64,000 nt of DNA, from assembly GCA_013823635.1 (NCBI GenBank), contig PNML01000001.1, positions 1 through 64,000 on the forward strand, in the 5' to 3' direction. The DNA comes from Polaromonas sp. Its GTDB lineage: Bacteria > Pseudomonadota > Gammaproteobacteria > Burkholderiales > Burkholderiaceae_C. The translations under genes were made by a program, and so were the position numbers. Shown here piece by piece: positions 53,091-61,244 of this stretch (position 1 is its first letter; every line of letters starts with the position of its first letter). Under the pieces are notes generated by a model. That model had not been told where the DNA came from and searched no databases. It worked only from the letters and a program-made list of their open reading frames with translations.

Positions 53091-53477
53091 ATGCAAACCG
53101 CGTCAAACGAGCCCACAACAGCCGCAAGCCCTTTGGCACAAGCTCCAGCCCCTTCACGGGTTGCAATGGCCTTGCTGGCCGCTCCTGACCATTGCCCGCC
53201 ACCTGCCTACACACACGCCGTTCACGCCACCCGTTGTCGTGAAGCTGCTCAGTGTCGGCAAGTGCTCCGGCAATTTGTTCAGGTCAAGGTGTTCAGGGTC
53301 ACGCAGTGCGCCCGCGTGGTCGAAGCCTGGACCACTTCGGACGGCCTCGACATGTGGTCCTTGCAGCTGCATGGTCCCTTCTTTGGCCGTGCGTCCGTTC
53401 CAGCCTCGCGGGCGGTTCAGTGTTCTGGCATTGATGGCCGCTGTGTCTGCGCTGGTGAGCTGGGGGCTACAGAGTGA
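53091..53477 (+). CDS. Small phage protein of unknown function (128 aa)
   Basis: ATG 53091 with AGGGAA upstream. The stop overlaps the GTG start of the replication gene (GTGA), which supports it being real. The Cys-rich C-terminal half has TSDGLDMWSLQLHGPFFGRA. I recognise no family. Position between repressor and replication gene would fit an early regulatory or excision protein; that is inference. Confidence 0.55.
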   Translation: MQTASNEPTTAASPLAQAPAPSRVAMALLAAPDHCPPPAYTHAVHATRCREAAQCRQVLRQFVQVKVFRVTQCARVVEAWTTSDGLDMWSLQLHGPFFGRASVPASRAVQCSGIDGRCVCAGELGATE

Positions 53478-54673
53478 CTCCCTCCCGAATGTTCCCGGAA
53501 ATTCTGGCCCTGGATTTGGCCCCCGCAGGGGGTGACGTCCCTGTAACACGTCACCTTAGTCTCACGGATGAGACAAATTGCCCAAAAAACAAGCAAAGCG
53601 CCGCTATCGAAAATGCAGCGAACGCATTTGTCGATTGGGTCAGCATGTACCAGTCCCATGGCGGCGGTTTGCCTGTCCTGTCCGATGGCTTTTTTGTGCG
53701 CCTGGATGCCGATGGCAAGCATGAAAGCACTACCCTGAAAAAAACGCGGATCGAGGGTTCGCATGAATCTTCGGTGTTCGTTCGGTGTGATGGAACTACC
53801 GTCTGGTTCGAGGGGAACGTGTCGAAGTTTGGGCGCATGGACAACGTTTTCGGCTACTCCTGGGGACAGTGCGTCGTTCGCATCAACGCGCTGCTTGGTT
53901 CATTGGGTCTGCCCCCCTTCACCCCGGGTGTGAAGGGGGAGTTCGGTAAGGACATGAAACCTGGCTGGACGGGTGCCCGGATTACCCGCCTTGATGTGAC
54001 CCGCAACTACGCCACCGGATCACGCGATAACGCGCACCACTTCATGCGCTGGCTCGCGTCACAACAGGCCAGCCGCCTTAAAACGGGTACGCACGGCCAG
54101 GGCGAGACGGTTGATTTCGGGCGCGGTTCTCGGCAGGTCTATTCCAAAGCCTATTTGAAGGGCGTCGAGCTTTTCAAACACGTTTCAAAAAAAATCGTTG
54201 GTTCTCGTCCTCACCTTTCCAAACCTGTTTCACCTTATCTTTCTGATTTAGCTGCTTGGTGCTTAGATATTGGACTTGTTCGATTTGAAACCACTTATAA
54301 ATCCACCTTTTTAATTGACCACAATCTTCAATACCTCGGAGGTTTTGACATGAACCGCCTTCTCAAAGACTTTGACGAACGCAACCAAATTCTTTTCCGC
54401 GCTGAAGCTGACATTGACGAATTAACACACCTTGATCCCAAGTTGTTGGCCATTTACCGGATGTGGCAAGCTGGAGATGATCTGACCAGCAAATACAGCC
54501 GCGCCACGCTTTACCGCTACCGCGCCAAGCTATTGCCTTATGGCGTTGACATTGCTATTAAAAGCAATGTGATCAAATTTGAACCTAAAACTAGGGTTAT
54601 CAAACTCGGCCCTGTTTCTCGCCCTGATTTTTACGAGTTTCCGAATCCCTCAATCATTCGCCTCGCGGCGTAA
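53474..54673 (+). CDS. Filamentous phage replication initiation protein (gene II / Phage_CRI-like)
   Basis: 399 aa from GTG 53474; ATG 53489 is an alternative. Features of the phage/plasmid replication family: a first half with RITRLDVTRNYATGS (metal-binding-like region) and ending in VDFGRGSRQVYSKAYLKGVE, where Tyr residues could nick DNA. The second half has ATLYRYRAKLLPYGVDI, a common pattern in these proteins. It should nick the plus strand at the phage origin to start rolling-circle replication. The gene becomes notably AT-rich after 54180. Confidence 0.8.
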   Translation: MTPSRMFPEILALDLAPAGGDVPVTRHLSLTDETNCPKNKQSAAIENAANAFVDWVSMYQSHGGGLPVLSDGFFVRLDADGKHESTTLKKTRIEGSHESSVFVRCDGTTVWFEGNVSKFGRMDNVFGYSWGQCVVRINALLGSLGLPPFTPGVKGEFGKDMKPGWTGARITRLDVTRNYATGSRDNAHHFMRWLASQQASRLKTGTHGQGETVDFGRGSRQVYSKAYLKGVELFKHVSKKIVGSRPHLSKPVSPYLSDLAAWCLDIGLVRFETTYKSTFLIDHNLQYLGGFDMNRLLKDFDERNQILFRAEADIDELTHLDPKLLAIYRMWQAGDDLTSKYSRATLYRYRAKLLPYGVDIAIKSNVIKFEPKTRVIKLGPVSRPDFYEFPNPSIIRLAA

Positions 54674-54691
54674 CTCAACTGGAGTACAACC

Positions 54692-55000
54692 ATGCTTGAA
54701 CTTTCTGCACAACTTTTGACCATCGCGACATCCTCTCGGACCAACAATTCCACGGGTGAAATCGTTCAGCGTCATGTTGCCAACTGTCTGGATATTGATG
54801 ATCGTGGTAATGCTGAAATTATCAAATTGGCGCTCGATCCTTCCATTGTTTCGCAATGGGAAAAAATCATTGGTAAATCTTTCCGTAATGTTGTTCGTCC
54901 ATGGGCCTTCAAGGACGATCGTGGCGAAGTGCAAAGCGGTTTGTCGCTTGGTAGCAAAAAAGACTTGCCCAACGTGATCGCCACCCCTGGCGGCAAGTGA
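54692..55000 (+). CDS. Probable phage ssDNA-binding protein
   Basis: 102 aa, ATG 54692 with GGAG upstream. No motif I can name. Size, position directly after the replication gene and before the coat gene, and co-direction match gene V-type ssDNA-binding proteins of inoviruses. The call is by position only. Confidence 0.5.
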   Translation: MLELSAQLLTIATSSRTNNSTGEIVQRHVANCLDIDDRGNAEIIKLALDPSIVSQWEKIIGKSFRNVVRPWAFKDDRGEVQSGLSLGSKKDLPNVIATPGGK

Positions 55001-55010
55001 AAACCCAACT

Positions 55011-55030
55011 AATAGCCCATTTGGGCTATT
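55011..55030 (+). other. Perfect stem-loop before the coat protein gene
   Basis: AATAGCCC-ATTT-GGGCTATT, 8-bp perfect stem. There is no clean T-run; it could be an attenuator, an RNA-processing site or a weak terminator that sets early versus coat gene levels. Confidence 0.6.
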
Positions 55031-55077
55031 GGGTGCGTTTTCGCGCCATTTCATCAACCATTCTTGAAAGTCAAATC

Positions 55078-55311
55078 ATGACAAATCAAATCGTTCGCCG
55101 CATTGCCCAACGCGCTGCCGTTAAATACGGTTCTGTCGCTGCATTCCTGGGCGCTCTGGGCGTCAATGCCCATGCTGCCCTGCCCACCGGCGTCACTACC
55201 GCTATCGAAGCGGCTGGCACTGATATGGTGACCGCGATCACGGCCATCATCGTCGCATTTGTTGCGTTCTGGGGCCTGAAAAAACTTGGCTCCAAGCTCG
55301 GTTGGATTTAA
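55078..55311 (+). CDS. Major coat protein (pVIII-like)
   Basis: 77 aa from ATG 55078. A 33-residue signal peptide ending NAHA leaves a mature 44-residue protein. That protein has an acidic/neutral N-terminus, one membrane helix (MVTAITAIIVAFVAFWGL) and a basic tail (KKLGSKLGWI), exactly the layout of inovirus pVIII. A strong terminator follows, as in other inoviruses where coat mRNA is most abundant. Confidence 0.9.
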   Translation: MTNQIVRRIAQRAAVKYGSVAAFLGALGVNAHAALPTGVTTAIEAAGTDMVTAITAIIVAFVAFWGLKKLGSKLGWI

Positions 55312-55346
55312 TCCGGTTCCCTCCGGTTTCGCTTGCTGAGTCTAAG

Positions 55347-55376
55347 GGGGGGTGGGGATTTCACCCCCCTTTTTCT
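55347..55376 (+). terminator. Terminator after the coat gene
   Basis: A G7 run, TGGGGATTTCA loop region and C6 followed by TTTTT. Its strength and position match the central terminator of filamentous phages. Confidence 0.8.
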
Positions 55377-55387
55377 TCGAGGTAATC

Positions 55388-55660
55388 ATGGCCCAGGTTC
55401 AAATCGTCGCTTGTACTGTCGCGCCGAACATCACGACAACCACATATTCCAGTTGGTGCCCTGCGGCCAATCGTCGAATCCTTCTCGTTGACGATATCCA
55501 AATTCAAGCGGGGCAGGCCATTGTGCAAGTGGATCGCACCCATAACCAGCAAGCCTATGACGATATGTTGGTCATGTTCGGGTTATTCATTTTGGCGCTC
55601 GTCGGTATCTGGGGTGCCAAACAATTGTTGAACCTGTTTTCATCAGACACGGAGAAATAA
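55388..55660 (+). CDS. Small phage membrane protein (90 aa)
   Basis: ATG 55388. The N-terminal two-thirds is soluble with two Cys, and the C-terminus has one membrane helix (MFGLFILALVGIWGAKQLLN). I do not recognise it. Location among minor coat genes suggests a virion or assembly protein. Confidence 0.65.
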   Translation: MAQVQIVACTVAPNITTTTYSSWCPAANRRILLVDDIQIQAGQAIVQVDRTHNQQAYDDMLVMFGLFILALVGIWGAKQLLNLFSSDTEK

Positions 55661-55662
55661 AA

Positions 55663-55731
55663 ATGGTCGCACCAATTGAGTACATGTTTGCAATTGGCCT
55701 CTGTATTTTCCTGTTCGTGGCATTCAAATGA
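55663..55731 (+). CDS. Very small phage membrane peptide (22 aa)
   Basis: MVAPIEYMFAIGLCIFLFVA plus FK; ATG 55663, stop 55729-55731. GGAG lies upstream at 55651-55654. It is almost entirely one membrane helix, and its stop overlaps the next ATG (ATGA). Size and position resemble the pVII/pIX minor tip proteins of inoviruses. Too short for routine gene finders. Confidence 0.55.
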   Translation: MVAPIEYMFAIGLCIFLFVAFK

Positions 55732-55817
55732 TCCATATTTTGAAACCCATTGCTATCTCGATCATTGTCTTCGCGCTGTTTGTCGCCCTCATATGGTCCG
55801 GCACCTATTACCGCTGA
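55728..55817 (+). CDS. Very small phage membrane peptide (29 aa)
   Basis: ATG 55728 overlaps the stop of the 22-aa frame. MIHILKPIAISIIVFALFVA is one membrane helix, ending WSGTYYR. It overlaps the next gene start by 25 bp. Chained overlaps of short hydrophobic frames are characteristic of the pVII/pIX region. Confidence 0.55.
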   Translation: MIHILKPIAISIIVFALFVALIWSGTYYR

Positions 55818-57091
55818 TTGCTCTGCTTGGCGCTCCGGTTGCGCAGTCTGCGTATGCCACATTGCCAATGCCTGTCGGCATGTCGGCGCCTGCTGTTGGG
55901 TCGCCCTATAGCCTGTACAACGTCGCTAACGCCACGTACAAAGGCGGCTACTACCTCACCCAGGCTGTGCTCAATCTAGGCGCTCGTCAAGTCACCGTTC
56001 CCATGGCTTTTCGGGTGGCTGGTGCTGCTTCGTACCTCGCTGCCGGTGCCCTTGCTCCTTATGTCTCCGCCGGTCTGTTGGCTTATGAGGCATACCCTTA
56101 CATCAGGGATTGGTTTTCCCGTGGGCCTGCTCAAACGCAAGCTGCTGAGCCTGCTGACGGTAAGGTTGTTCTTCCCGGTGGTGGTATTGATGCTGCCGAT
56201 GTTCTTTTTTCTGATGGTAGGACTTTGGCTTCTATCTTTCCTGGCGCAACTGTGGAGTCAGTTGGTTATAGCGCCGTTTGTCACGTCAATTGCCTTAACG
56301 GATCCGGTGGTCCCTACGTGCTGTATTACCGCCCTGGTAATAGCTACACGACCTTTTCCTGTCTTGTGCAAGTGAATTCGTGTAGCACCCCTGTTCCCCT
56401 GCCTTCCCCCAGGGAAGCCGTTGTCGTTAGCCCGTCACAAATCGCAGCATTGGGGGATTATCCTGTTGACCCTCGCGTGCTTCCCTTGCTTGGGGCCAGT
56501 GTTCCTGTTGATCCGACCCCGGTCATCAATCCGCCTGACTTTGCCGATTCCCCGGCCCTTGTTGGCCCAGCGGGTAACACTGCCCCAGTGATCGGATCGA
56601 GGCCCTTTGCTGTTCCCAACGGCGAACCCATTGCCGTACCCAATACCAGCCCCGTGCAGTACGTTCAGCCGTGGTGGGAAGTCACGCCAGCGCCCACGGT
56701 TCAGGACCCTTATCGGGTGCAGGTGGTCAGCACGACGACAACCATCGTGATTGATCGTCCAGTCATCACCGCGCCCCCTCCCATCGTGCCTCTCACCTGT
56801 GACCTTTTCCCCAACAGCTTGGGGTGCATCCCTCTCTCTCCGATACCCGATCCCGAGCCAGTGCCACAGGTTGACCGGGCAATCACCCTCCAGGCGGGGC
56901 CTACGCTTTCTGGTGGTTCTTGCCCCCCTGATTTGGTGTTGTCAGTGCACGGGACAACGATCACAGTCCCGGCCATGGCCACTGCTTGCAGCTGGATCAG
57001 CATGGCTCGCCCCGTGATTCTGCTGCTCGCTGCTCTGTCTGCTATCGCTATTGTTCGGCCGGGAGGCGGCAAAAATGCCAAACCTGCTTAA
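55793..57091 (+). CDS. pIII-like adsorption / minor coat protein
   Basis: 432 aa from ATG 55793. Signal peptide ending QSAYA; a soluble N-terminal half with paired Cys (AVCHVNCLNG); a Pro-rich linker (about 240-350). A C-terminal domain with four Cys follows (CDLFPNSLGC, CPPDL, ATACSW), and a final membrane helix (PVILLLAALSAIAIV). Length, layout and place before Zot fit the receptor-binding tip protein. The C-terminal domain is repeated as a separate gene next door. Confidence 0.75.
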   Translation: MVRHLLPLIALLGAPVAQSAYATLPMPVGMSAPAVGSPYSLYNVANATYKGGYYLTQAVLNLGARQVTVPMAFRVAGAASYLAAGALAPYVSAGLLAYEAYPYIRDWFSRGPAQTQAAEPADGKVVLPGGGIDAADVLFSDGRTLASIFPGATVESVGYSAVCHVNCLNGSGGPYVLYYRPGNSYTTFSCLVQVNSCSTPVPLPSPREAVVVSPSQIAALGDYPVDPRVLPLLGASVPVDPTPVINPPDFADSPALVGPAGNTAPVIGSRPFAVPNGEPIAVPNTSPVQYVQPWWEVTPAPTVQDPYRVQVVSTTTTIVIDRPVITAPPPIVPLTCDLFPNSLGCIPLSPIPDPEPVPQVDRAITLQAGPTLSGGSCPPDLVLSVHGTTITVPAMATACSWISMARPVILLLAALSAIAIVRPGGGKNAKPA

Positions 57092-57437
57092 ACCCCTCCT
57101 GGCCGTCTGGCTCGCCCTGGTCATGTCGTCAGTCATCGCCCAGGATCAGCAACAGACAGACTGCGACAAATACCCCGGGTCGTTGGGCTGTGCGTCAGTG
57201 GATGTGCCTACGCCATCTCCCATCCCCAGTCAGACCCGGAACATCACACTCGAATCCGGTCCCACGTTCGGCGGCGCTGGGTGCCCGCCCAACGTCGGCA
57301 TTTCCTGGCGCGGTCAGTACCTGACGCTGCTGCCGATGGCGACGGCTTGCAACTGGATCAGCTCCTACGTCCGGCCTCTCATGCTCCTTCTGGCAGCCAT
57401 CAGCGCTGTGTTCATCGTCATGCCTTCTGAGGATTGA
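57075..57437 (+). CDS. Paralogue of the pIII-like C-terminal domain (120 aa)
   Basis: ATG 57075, overlapping the end of the previous gene by 17 bp. It has its own signal peptide (ending VIA) and then the same module: CDKYPGSLGC, ITLESGPTFGGAGCPPN, PMATACNWISS and a membrane helix PLMLLLAAISAVFIVM. All four Cys line up with the larger protein. It may be a second tip subunit or a host immunity-type decoy; function is inferred only. Confidence 0.7.
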   Translation: MPNLLKPLLAVWLALVMSSVIAQDQQQTDCDKYPGSLGCASVDVPTPSPIPSQTRNITLESGPTFGGAGCPPNVGISWRGQYLTLLPMATACNWISSYVRPLMLLLAAISAVFIVMPSED

Positions 57438-57440
57438 AAA

Positions 57441-57728
57441 ATGGGTTTTGGTACGTTTCTCGCGGCCATGGTGCCCACGCTTGTCGGGCGTGTCATGCTC
57501 ACCCTGGGCATGTCCATGATCACATTTACCGGCATGAGCCTTGCCATGGACACCCTTACAGCTCGGGCCGTGTCGGCTTGGGGTGGCCTGCCTGCCAGCA
57601 TCGTCCAGTTGGCCGGACTGGCGGGCATCGGTGAAGCCCTGTCCATCGTCATGGGCGCGGTCGCTACCCGCATCCTCATTTGGCAGCTGACGAAGTCCAC
57701 AAAAATGATGGGCGTCAACAACGGGTAA
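57441..57728 (+). CDS. DUF2523-type phage membrane protein (pVI-like)
   Basis: 95 aa with three hydrophobic segments (VGRVMLTLGMSMITFTGMSL and ASIVQLAGLAGIGEALSIVM among them). It is short, located between pIII-like and Zot genes, where DUF2523/pVI-type minor coat proteins are found. ATG 57441. Confidence 0.72.
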   Translation: MGFGTFLAAMVPTLVGRVMLTLGMSMITFTGMSLAMDTLTARAVSAWGGLPASIVQLAGLAGIGEALSIVMGAVATRILIWQLTKSTKMMGVNNG

Positions 57729-57731
57729 CCC

Positions 57732-58829
57732 ATGATCACGCTCATCACGGGTACCCCAGGTGCCGGAAAGACCCTCTACGCCATCTCCAATTTGTTGCGT
57801 CAGCTCGTCGGCACGAGCGTGAAGGGGATGGACGATACTGGCAATGAAATCAGCGTTCCCAGGGTCATCTATACCAACATTAGCGGCCTGCTGCTAGATC
57901 ATGAGTTGATTGACGGGCGCGAGGATGGCGGTCTAGCCAACTGGCACGAGTGGGCAAAGCCCGGTGCCGTTATCTGCTTTGACGAAGTCCAGCGGGAATG
58001 GAAACCCCGGCCCAACGGTTCCAAGGTTCCGAAGTGCATCGAGATGCTGGAGACGCACAGGCATATGGGCGTTGACTTCATCATCCTTACCCAACATCCT
58101 GGCCTGCTCGATCAGAACGTTCGTGCCCTGGTGGGTCGTCACATCCATGTTCGGCGCCTGGGGGGCGCGGGTTTCGCTATCACGTATGAATGGGATCACT
58201 GTAGTCGCACCCTGCTCTATAGCAACGCGCTCAAAAAAAGCCCGTTCAAGTACAGCAAAGAGGTGTTTAAGCTCTACAAGTCAGCCGAGCTGCACACGAA
58301 GCCCAAAACCAGTATTCCTCCCCTGCTGTTTGTCGCTCTTTTTGCTATCGCGGCGTTCTTGTACCTCGGTCCGACCGTTTATCAACGCATCGCGGGTAAG
58401 GCTGCTCCGGCTGTGCAGTCGGACCCTGCAAAGCCAGCGGGCAGCACCGATATGCCATCCCCTGGCGACGTTCGCCCGATGGCCGGAAATGGCATTAAAC
58501 CGCCTGAGGGCTACGACTGGGCGGCGTTTGTCCCCAGGGTCAGCCATGAGCCGTGGAGCGCTCCCGCTTTCGACCACCTTCGGCAGGTCGTCAGCATGCC
58601 CAGAATCGTGGCCAGCATGTGTGTGAACGGCTGGTGCAAGTGCCTAACCCAGCAGCGCACCGTAGCGCTTGAGGGACAGCAGTGTCTTGACTGGATCGAA
58701 CATCGACCGTTTGACCCATACAAACCCGATCCAGATCAGCCCCAGACCCTCGCCATGGCGCACACGGATTCCTCCCCTGCTGAGCGCAAATCCGCCATCC
58801 CCGTTGACATCCCTGACATTTTGAAGTGA
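57732..58829 (+). CDS. zot: Zot / pI-like phage assembly ATPase
   Basis: 365 aa, three bases after the previous stop. Walker A GTPGAGKT (residues 7-14), Walker B VICFDEVQ, then HRHMGVDFIILTQHP. A single membrane helix at about 195-214 separates the cytoplasmic ATPase from a periplasmic domain with paired Cys (MCVNGWCKCL). It drives extrusion of the virion through the inner membrane. Confidence 0.93.
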   Translation: MITLITGTPGAGKTLYAISNLLRQLVGTSVKGMDDTGNEISVPRVIYTNISGLLLDHELIDGREDGGLANWHEWAKPGAVICFDEVQREWKPRPNGSKVPKCIEMLETHRHMGVDFIILTQHPGLLDQNVRALVGRHIHVRRLGGAGFAITYEWDHCSRTLLYSNALKKSPFKYSKEVFKLYKSAELHTKPKTSIPPLLFVALFAIAAFLYLGPTVYQRIAGKAAPAVQSDPAKPAGSTDMPSPGDVRPMAGNGIKPPEGYDWAAFVPRVSHEPWSAPAFDHLRQVVSMPRIVASMCVNGWCKCLTQQRTVALEGQQCLDWIEHRPFDPYKPDPDQPQTLAMAHTDSSPAERKSAIPVDIPDILK

Positions 58830-58952
58830 TCCTCCCGGACTGGACCCACAGCAACAGCAAAACCGAAACCCGGTCAGAGCTGCTGGTTATGCTGCAAGTG
58901 GATGAGGTCAAATCACCCCCCCGGTCGGCTGTCGAGTAGCAAACCCGCCACG

Positions 58953-58985
58953 TAGGCCTGCTCAGATCAGGCCTAGTTTTCTTTC
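58953..58985 (+). terminator. Terminator after zot
   Basis: TAGGCCTG and CAGGCCTA pair perfectly (8 bp) around a 7-nt loop, followed by GTTTTCTTT. It marks the end of the structural-gene transcript and separates it from the cargo block. The remainder of 58830-59062 holds no gene I can support. Confidence 0.82.
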
Positions 58986-58991
58986 GGCTCT

Positions 58992-59055
58992 ACGGAAAAA
59001 CGTGTAGAAATCATGATTTAGGACTATACTCATAAAACGGAATAACGTGTAGAAA
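58992..59055 (+). repeat. Pair of 19-bp direct repeats before the methyltransferase gene
   Basis: ACGGAAWAACGTGTAGAAA at 58992-59010 and 59037-59055 (18 of 19 identical). An 11-12 bp part (CTACGGAAAAAC) recurs inverted at about 62835-62846, before the recombinase gene. Probably protein-binding sites. Confidence 0.55.
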
Positions 59056-59062
59056 GTGACTC

Positions 59063-59581
59063 ATGAATTTGTCTGAACAGAGAGTTCTCGACCCCTGCTG
59101 CGGCAGTCGAATGATGTGGTTTGACCGGAAAAACGATGATGTGGTTTTTGGCGACCGGCGCAACGAAACACTAACCGTCACGGACAACAGCCGTGGCAAT
59201 GCATCAGGATTACGCTCAATCCGAATCGAGCCGGATACGCTGCTTGACTTCCGGGCACTGCCATACCCAGATGAGTCTTTCAAGCTGGTTGCGTTCGACC
59301 CACCGCACTTGGTGCAAGCTGGGCCGCGCTCTTGGCTTGCTGCCAAGTACGGCAAGCTCAGCGACAACTGGCGCGATGACTTGCGACAAGGTTTTTCGGA
59401 GTGCTTTCGTGTGCTGGCCAGCGACGGTGTTTTAGTGTTCAAGTGGAACGAAACGCAGGTCAAGCTACGCGAAGTGCTTGCACTGACGCCGCACCAGCCA
59501 ATGTTTGGCAATACATCTGGCAAAAAGGCTGGTACACACTGGATGGTGTTCATGAAGCCCAGGGCGACAATTGACGGATGA
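59063..59581 (+). CDS. Small SAM-dependent (DNA) methyltransferase
   Basis: 172 aa. SAM motif DPCCGSRMMW (residues 10-19) and the catalytic motif DPPH (79-82), resembling DPPY/DPPW of amino-methyltransferases. The segment SECFRVLASDGVLVFKWNE follows. No restriction enzyme gene is adjacent. Its stop overlaps the ATG of the transposase-like gene (ATGA), implying coupled translation. It may protect phage or host DNA or mark a transposition target; untested. Confidence 0.78.
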   Translation: MNLSEQRVLDPCCGSRMMWFDRKNDDVVFGDRRNETLTVTDNSRGNASGLRSIRIEPDTLLDFRALPYPDESFKLVAFDPPHLVQAGPRSWLAAKYGKLSDNWRDDLRQGFSECFRVLASDGVLVFKWNETQVKLREVLALTPHQPMFGNTSGKKAGTHWMVFMKPRATIDG

Positions 59582-61038
59582 CCGACATCCTTGACCTGCC
59601 CGGCTGGTCCGTACTCTCCACAAAGCAACTTGGCGGCGAGTACGTGATTGAAGCCGGGTTCGCTACCCAGCCAGAAACCTGCCCGAAATGCGGTGTAGTT
59701 GACGTTCCATACAGGCACGGCATCAAGCCCATCAAATACCGCGATAGCCCCATCAGAGGGCTTCCAGTGGTCATCCTTGCCCAGGTGCAGCGGTACAGGT
59801 GCAAGCACTGCGAGGCCACATTTCTTCAGGCGCTGCAAGGCATCCAGCCGGACATGAGGATGACGCAGCGTTGCGCCACCTACATCGAAACACAGTGCCT
59901 GCGCGACACGTTTGTACGGGTTGCTGAGCACATCGGATGCGACGACAAGACCGTCAGAACCATCGCTGGCGCGTACATCGAAAAGATGAGCGCAAAACAC
60001 AAGCCGTGGTTGCCGGAATGGCTCGGAATTGACGAAACACAGATAGATGGCAAACAGCGATGTGTCATCACTGATGTGGTCAACCGGGTGCCCGTGGACA
60101 TGCTGCCAGACCGGGAAAAGCCCACCGTCATTTCTTGGCTGTATCAGTTCAAAGACCGGCGCACCGTCAAAGGACTTGCCATAGACATGTGGCGGCCATA
60201 CAGAGACGCAGCGCAACTGGTGTTTCCCGGCCTGCCGGTCATCATCGACAAGTTCCACGTTGTGAAGATGGCCAACAAGGCTTTGGAGGACATTCGCGTA
60301 GACCTTGCCAAGGCTCAGCAAAAGGAAGTCGGCAAGGACTGGATGCAGCGCAAGTCGCTGCTGCGCATGAGGCGCAAAAGTCTGGATGCCAAGGGCTTGT
60401 TCAACCTTGACATGTGGATGGATAACGCGCCAGAGCTGAAAGTCGCTTACCAGCTCAAAGAGGCGTTCTACGAGATTTACGACGCTGGCAGTAAAGCCGA
60501 GGCAATTGAACGGCTTGATGCGTGGCGTGCGTCTGTCCCGGCCAACATGCGCAAGGGGAAGCGAAGCTTCGGGCCGACGCTGACGGCAACCAGAAACTGG
60601 CGCGAAGAGATTTTGGCTTTCTTTGACTACCCCATCAGCAATGGATACACGGAGGCACTCAACGGAGTTGCCAAGGTGGTTAACCGGCAAGGTCGTGGGT
60701 ACAGCTTTGAAGTGCTTCGCGCCCGCGTCCTTTTTGCCAAGCTGCCCGTTGTTGTTGAAGAGCCAGTCGAAGAGCCATTTGAAATCTTGATGAGCATTCC
60801 TGCACCCATCAAGGTAACCAGACGCAATCCGCAGGTTCGTGAGGCTTTGCTGCTCAAGTACGAATGCAGGTGCCAATCTTGTCTTGGTGTGTTTGACCCG
60901 CAAGAGCTTTACGTGACCAGGATGGGAGTGGTTCTTGAGGATGAACCGCTTACCAACAGGACGTTGCTTTGTGGCACATGCAAGGTTCGTTTCCACACGG
61001 ATGGTGCTAAGCATGATTCTTCACTTTCACCACCTTAA
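59578..61038 (+). CDS. ISL3 family transposase with extra C-terminal zinc-finger/HNH-like tail
   Basis: 486 aa. The N-terminal zinc ribbon (CPKCG, CKHCE) and the DDE core of ISL3 transposases look intact: LGIDETQIDG, IIDKFHVVKMAN and SNGYTEALNG. After the core, residues 430-474 form CRCQSC followed by CGTCKVRFH, an HNH-nuclease-like zinc site not usual for ISL3 transposases. I found no convincing terminal inverted repeats with target duplication around it, so it may not be an ordinary insertion sequence. Confidence 0.85.
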   Translation: MTDILDLPGWSVLSTKQLGGEYVIEAGFATQPETCPKCGVVDVPYRHGIKPIKYRDSPIRGLPVVILAQVQRYRCKHCEATFLQALQGIQPDMRMTQRCATYIETQCLRDTFVRVAEHIGCDDKTVRTIAGAYIEKMSAKHKPWLPEWLGIDETQIDGKQRCVITDVVNRVPVDMLPDREKPTVISWLYQFKDRRTVKGLAIDMWRPYRDAAQLVFPGLPVIIDKFHVVKMANKALEDIRVDLAKAQQKEVGKDWMQRKSLLRMRRKSLDAKGLFNLDMWMDNAPELKVAYQLKEAFYEIYDAGSKAEAIERLDAWRASVPANMRKGKRSFGPTLTATRNWREEILAFFDYPISNGYTEALNGVAKVVNRQGRGYSFEVLRARVLFAKLPVVVEEPVEEPFEILMSIPAPIKVTRRNPQVREALLLKYECRCQSCLGVFDPQELYVTRMGVVLEDEPLTNRTLLCGTCKVRFHTDGAKHDSSLSPP

Positions 61039-61243
61039 TCCGTTGAGCCTTTCTTTCTATGCTTCGGCGAACATCAAACGGCAAAACGTCGCCCACGTCT
61101 GCCCGCTGCATTGTGCGGAGCGATACGCCACACATCTTCGCTGCATCTGGTTGCGTCAACCCTTGTGCCAGGCGCAGCCGTCTGATGGCGGTTGATCGCC
61201 CGCTTGTTTTGTAGGGGCCGCGCTTCTCGTTGGCGGTTTTCAT
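61007..61243 (-). CDS. Small HTH (XRE-like) DNA-binding protein
   Basis: 78 aa, ATG 61243. RLRLAQGLTQPDAAKMCGVS followed by LRTMQRADVG is a recognisable helix-turn-helix. Its 3' end overlaps that of the transposase gene by 32 bp on the opposite strand. It starts right after the KfrA-like gene and probably shares its transcript. Confidence 0.65.
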   Translation of the reverse strand: MKTANEKRGPYKTSGRSTAIRRLRLAQGLTQPDAAKMCGVSLRTMQRADVGDVLPFDVRRSIERKAQRIKVVKVKNHA

Positions 61244-61244
61244 T

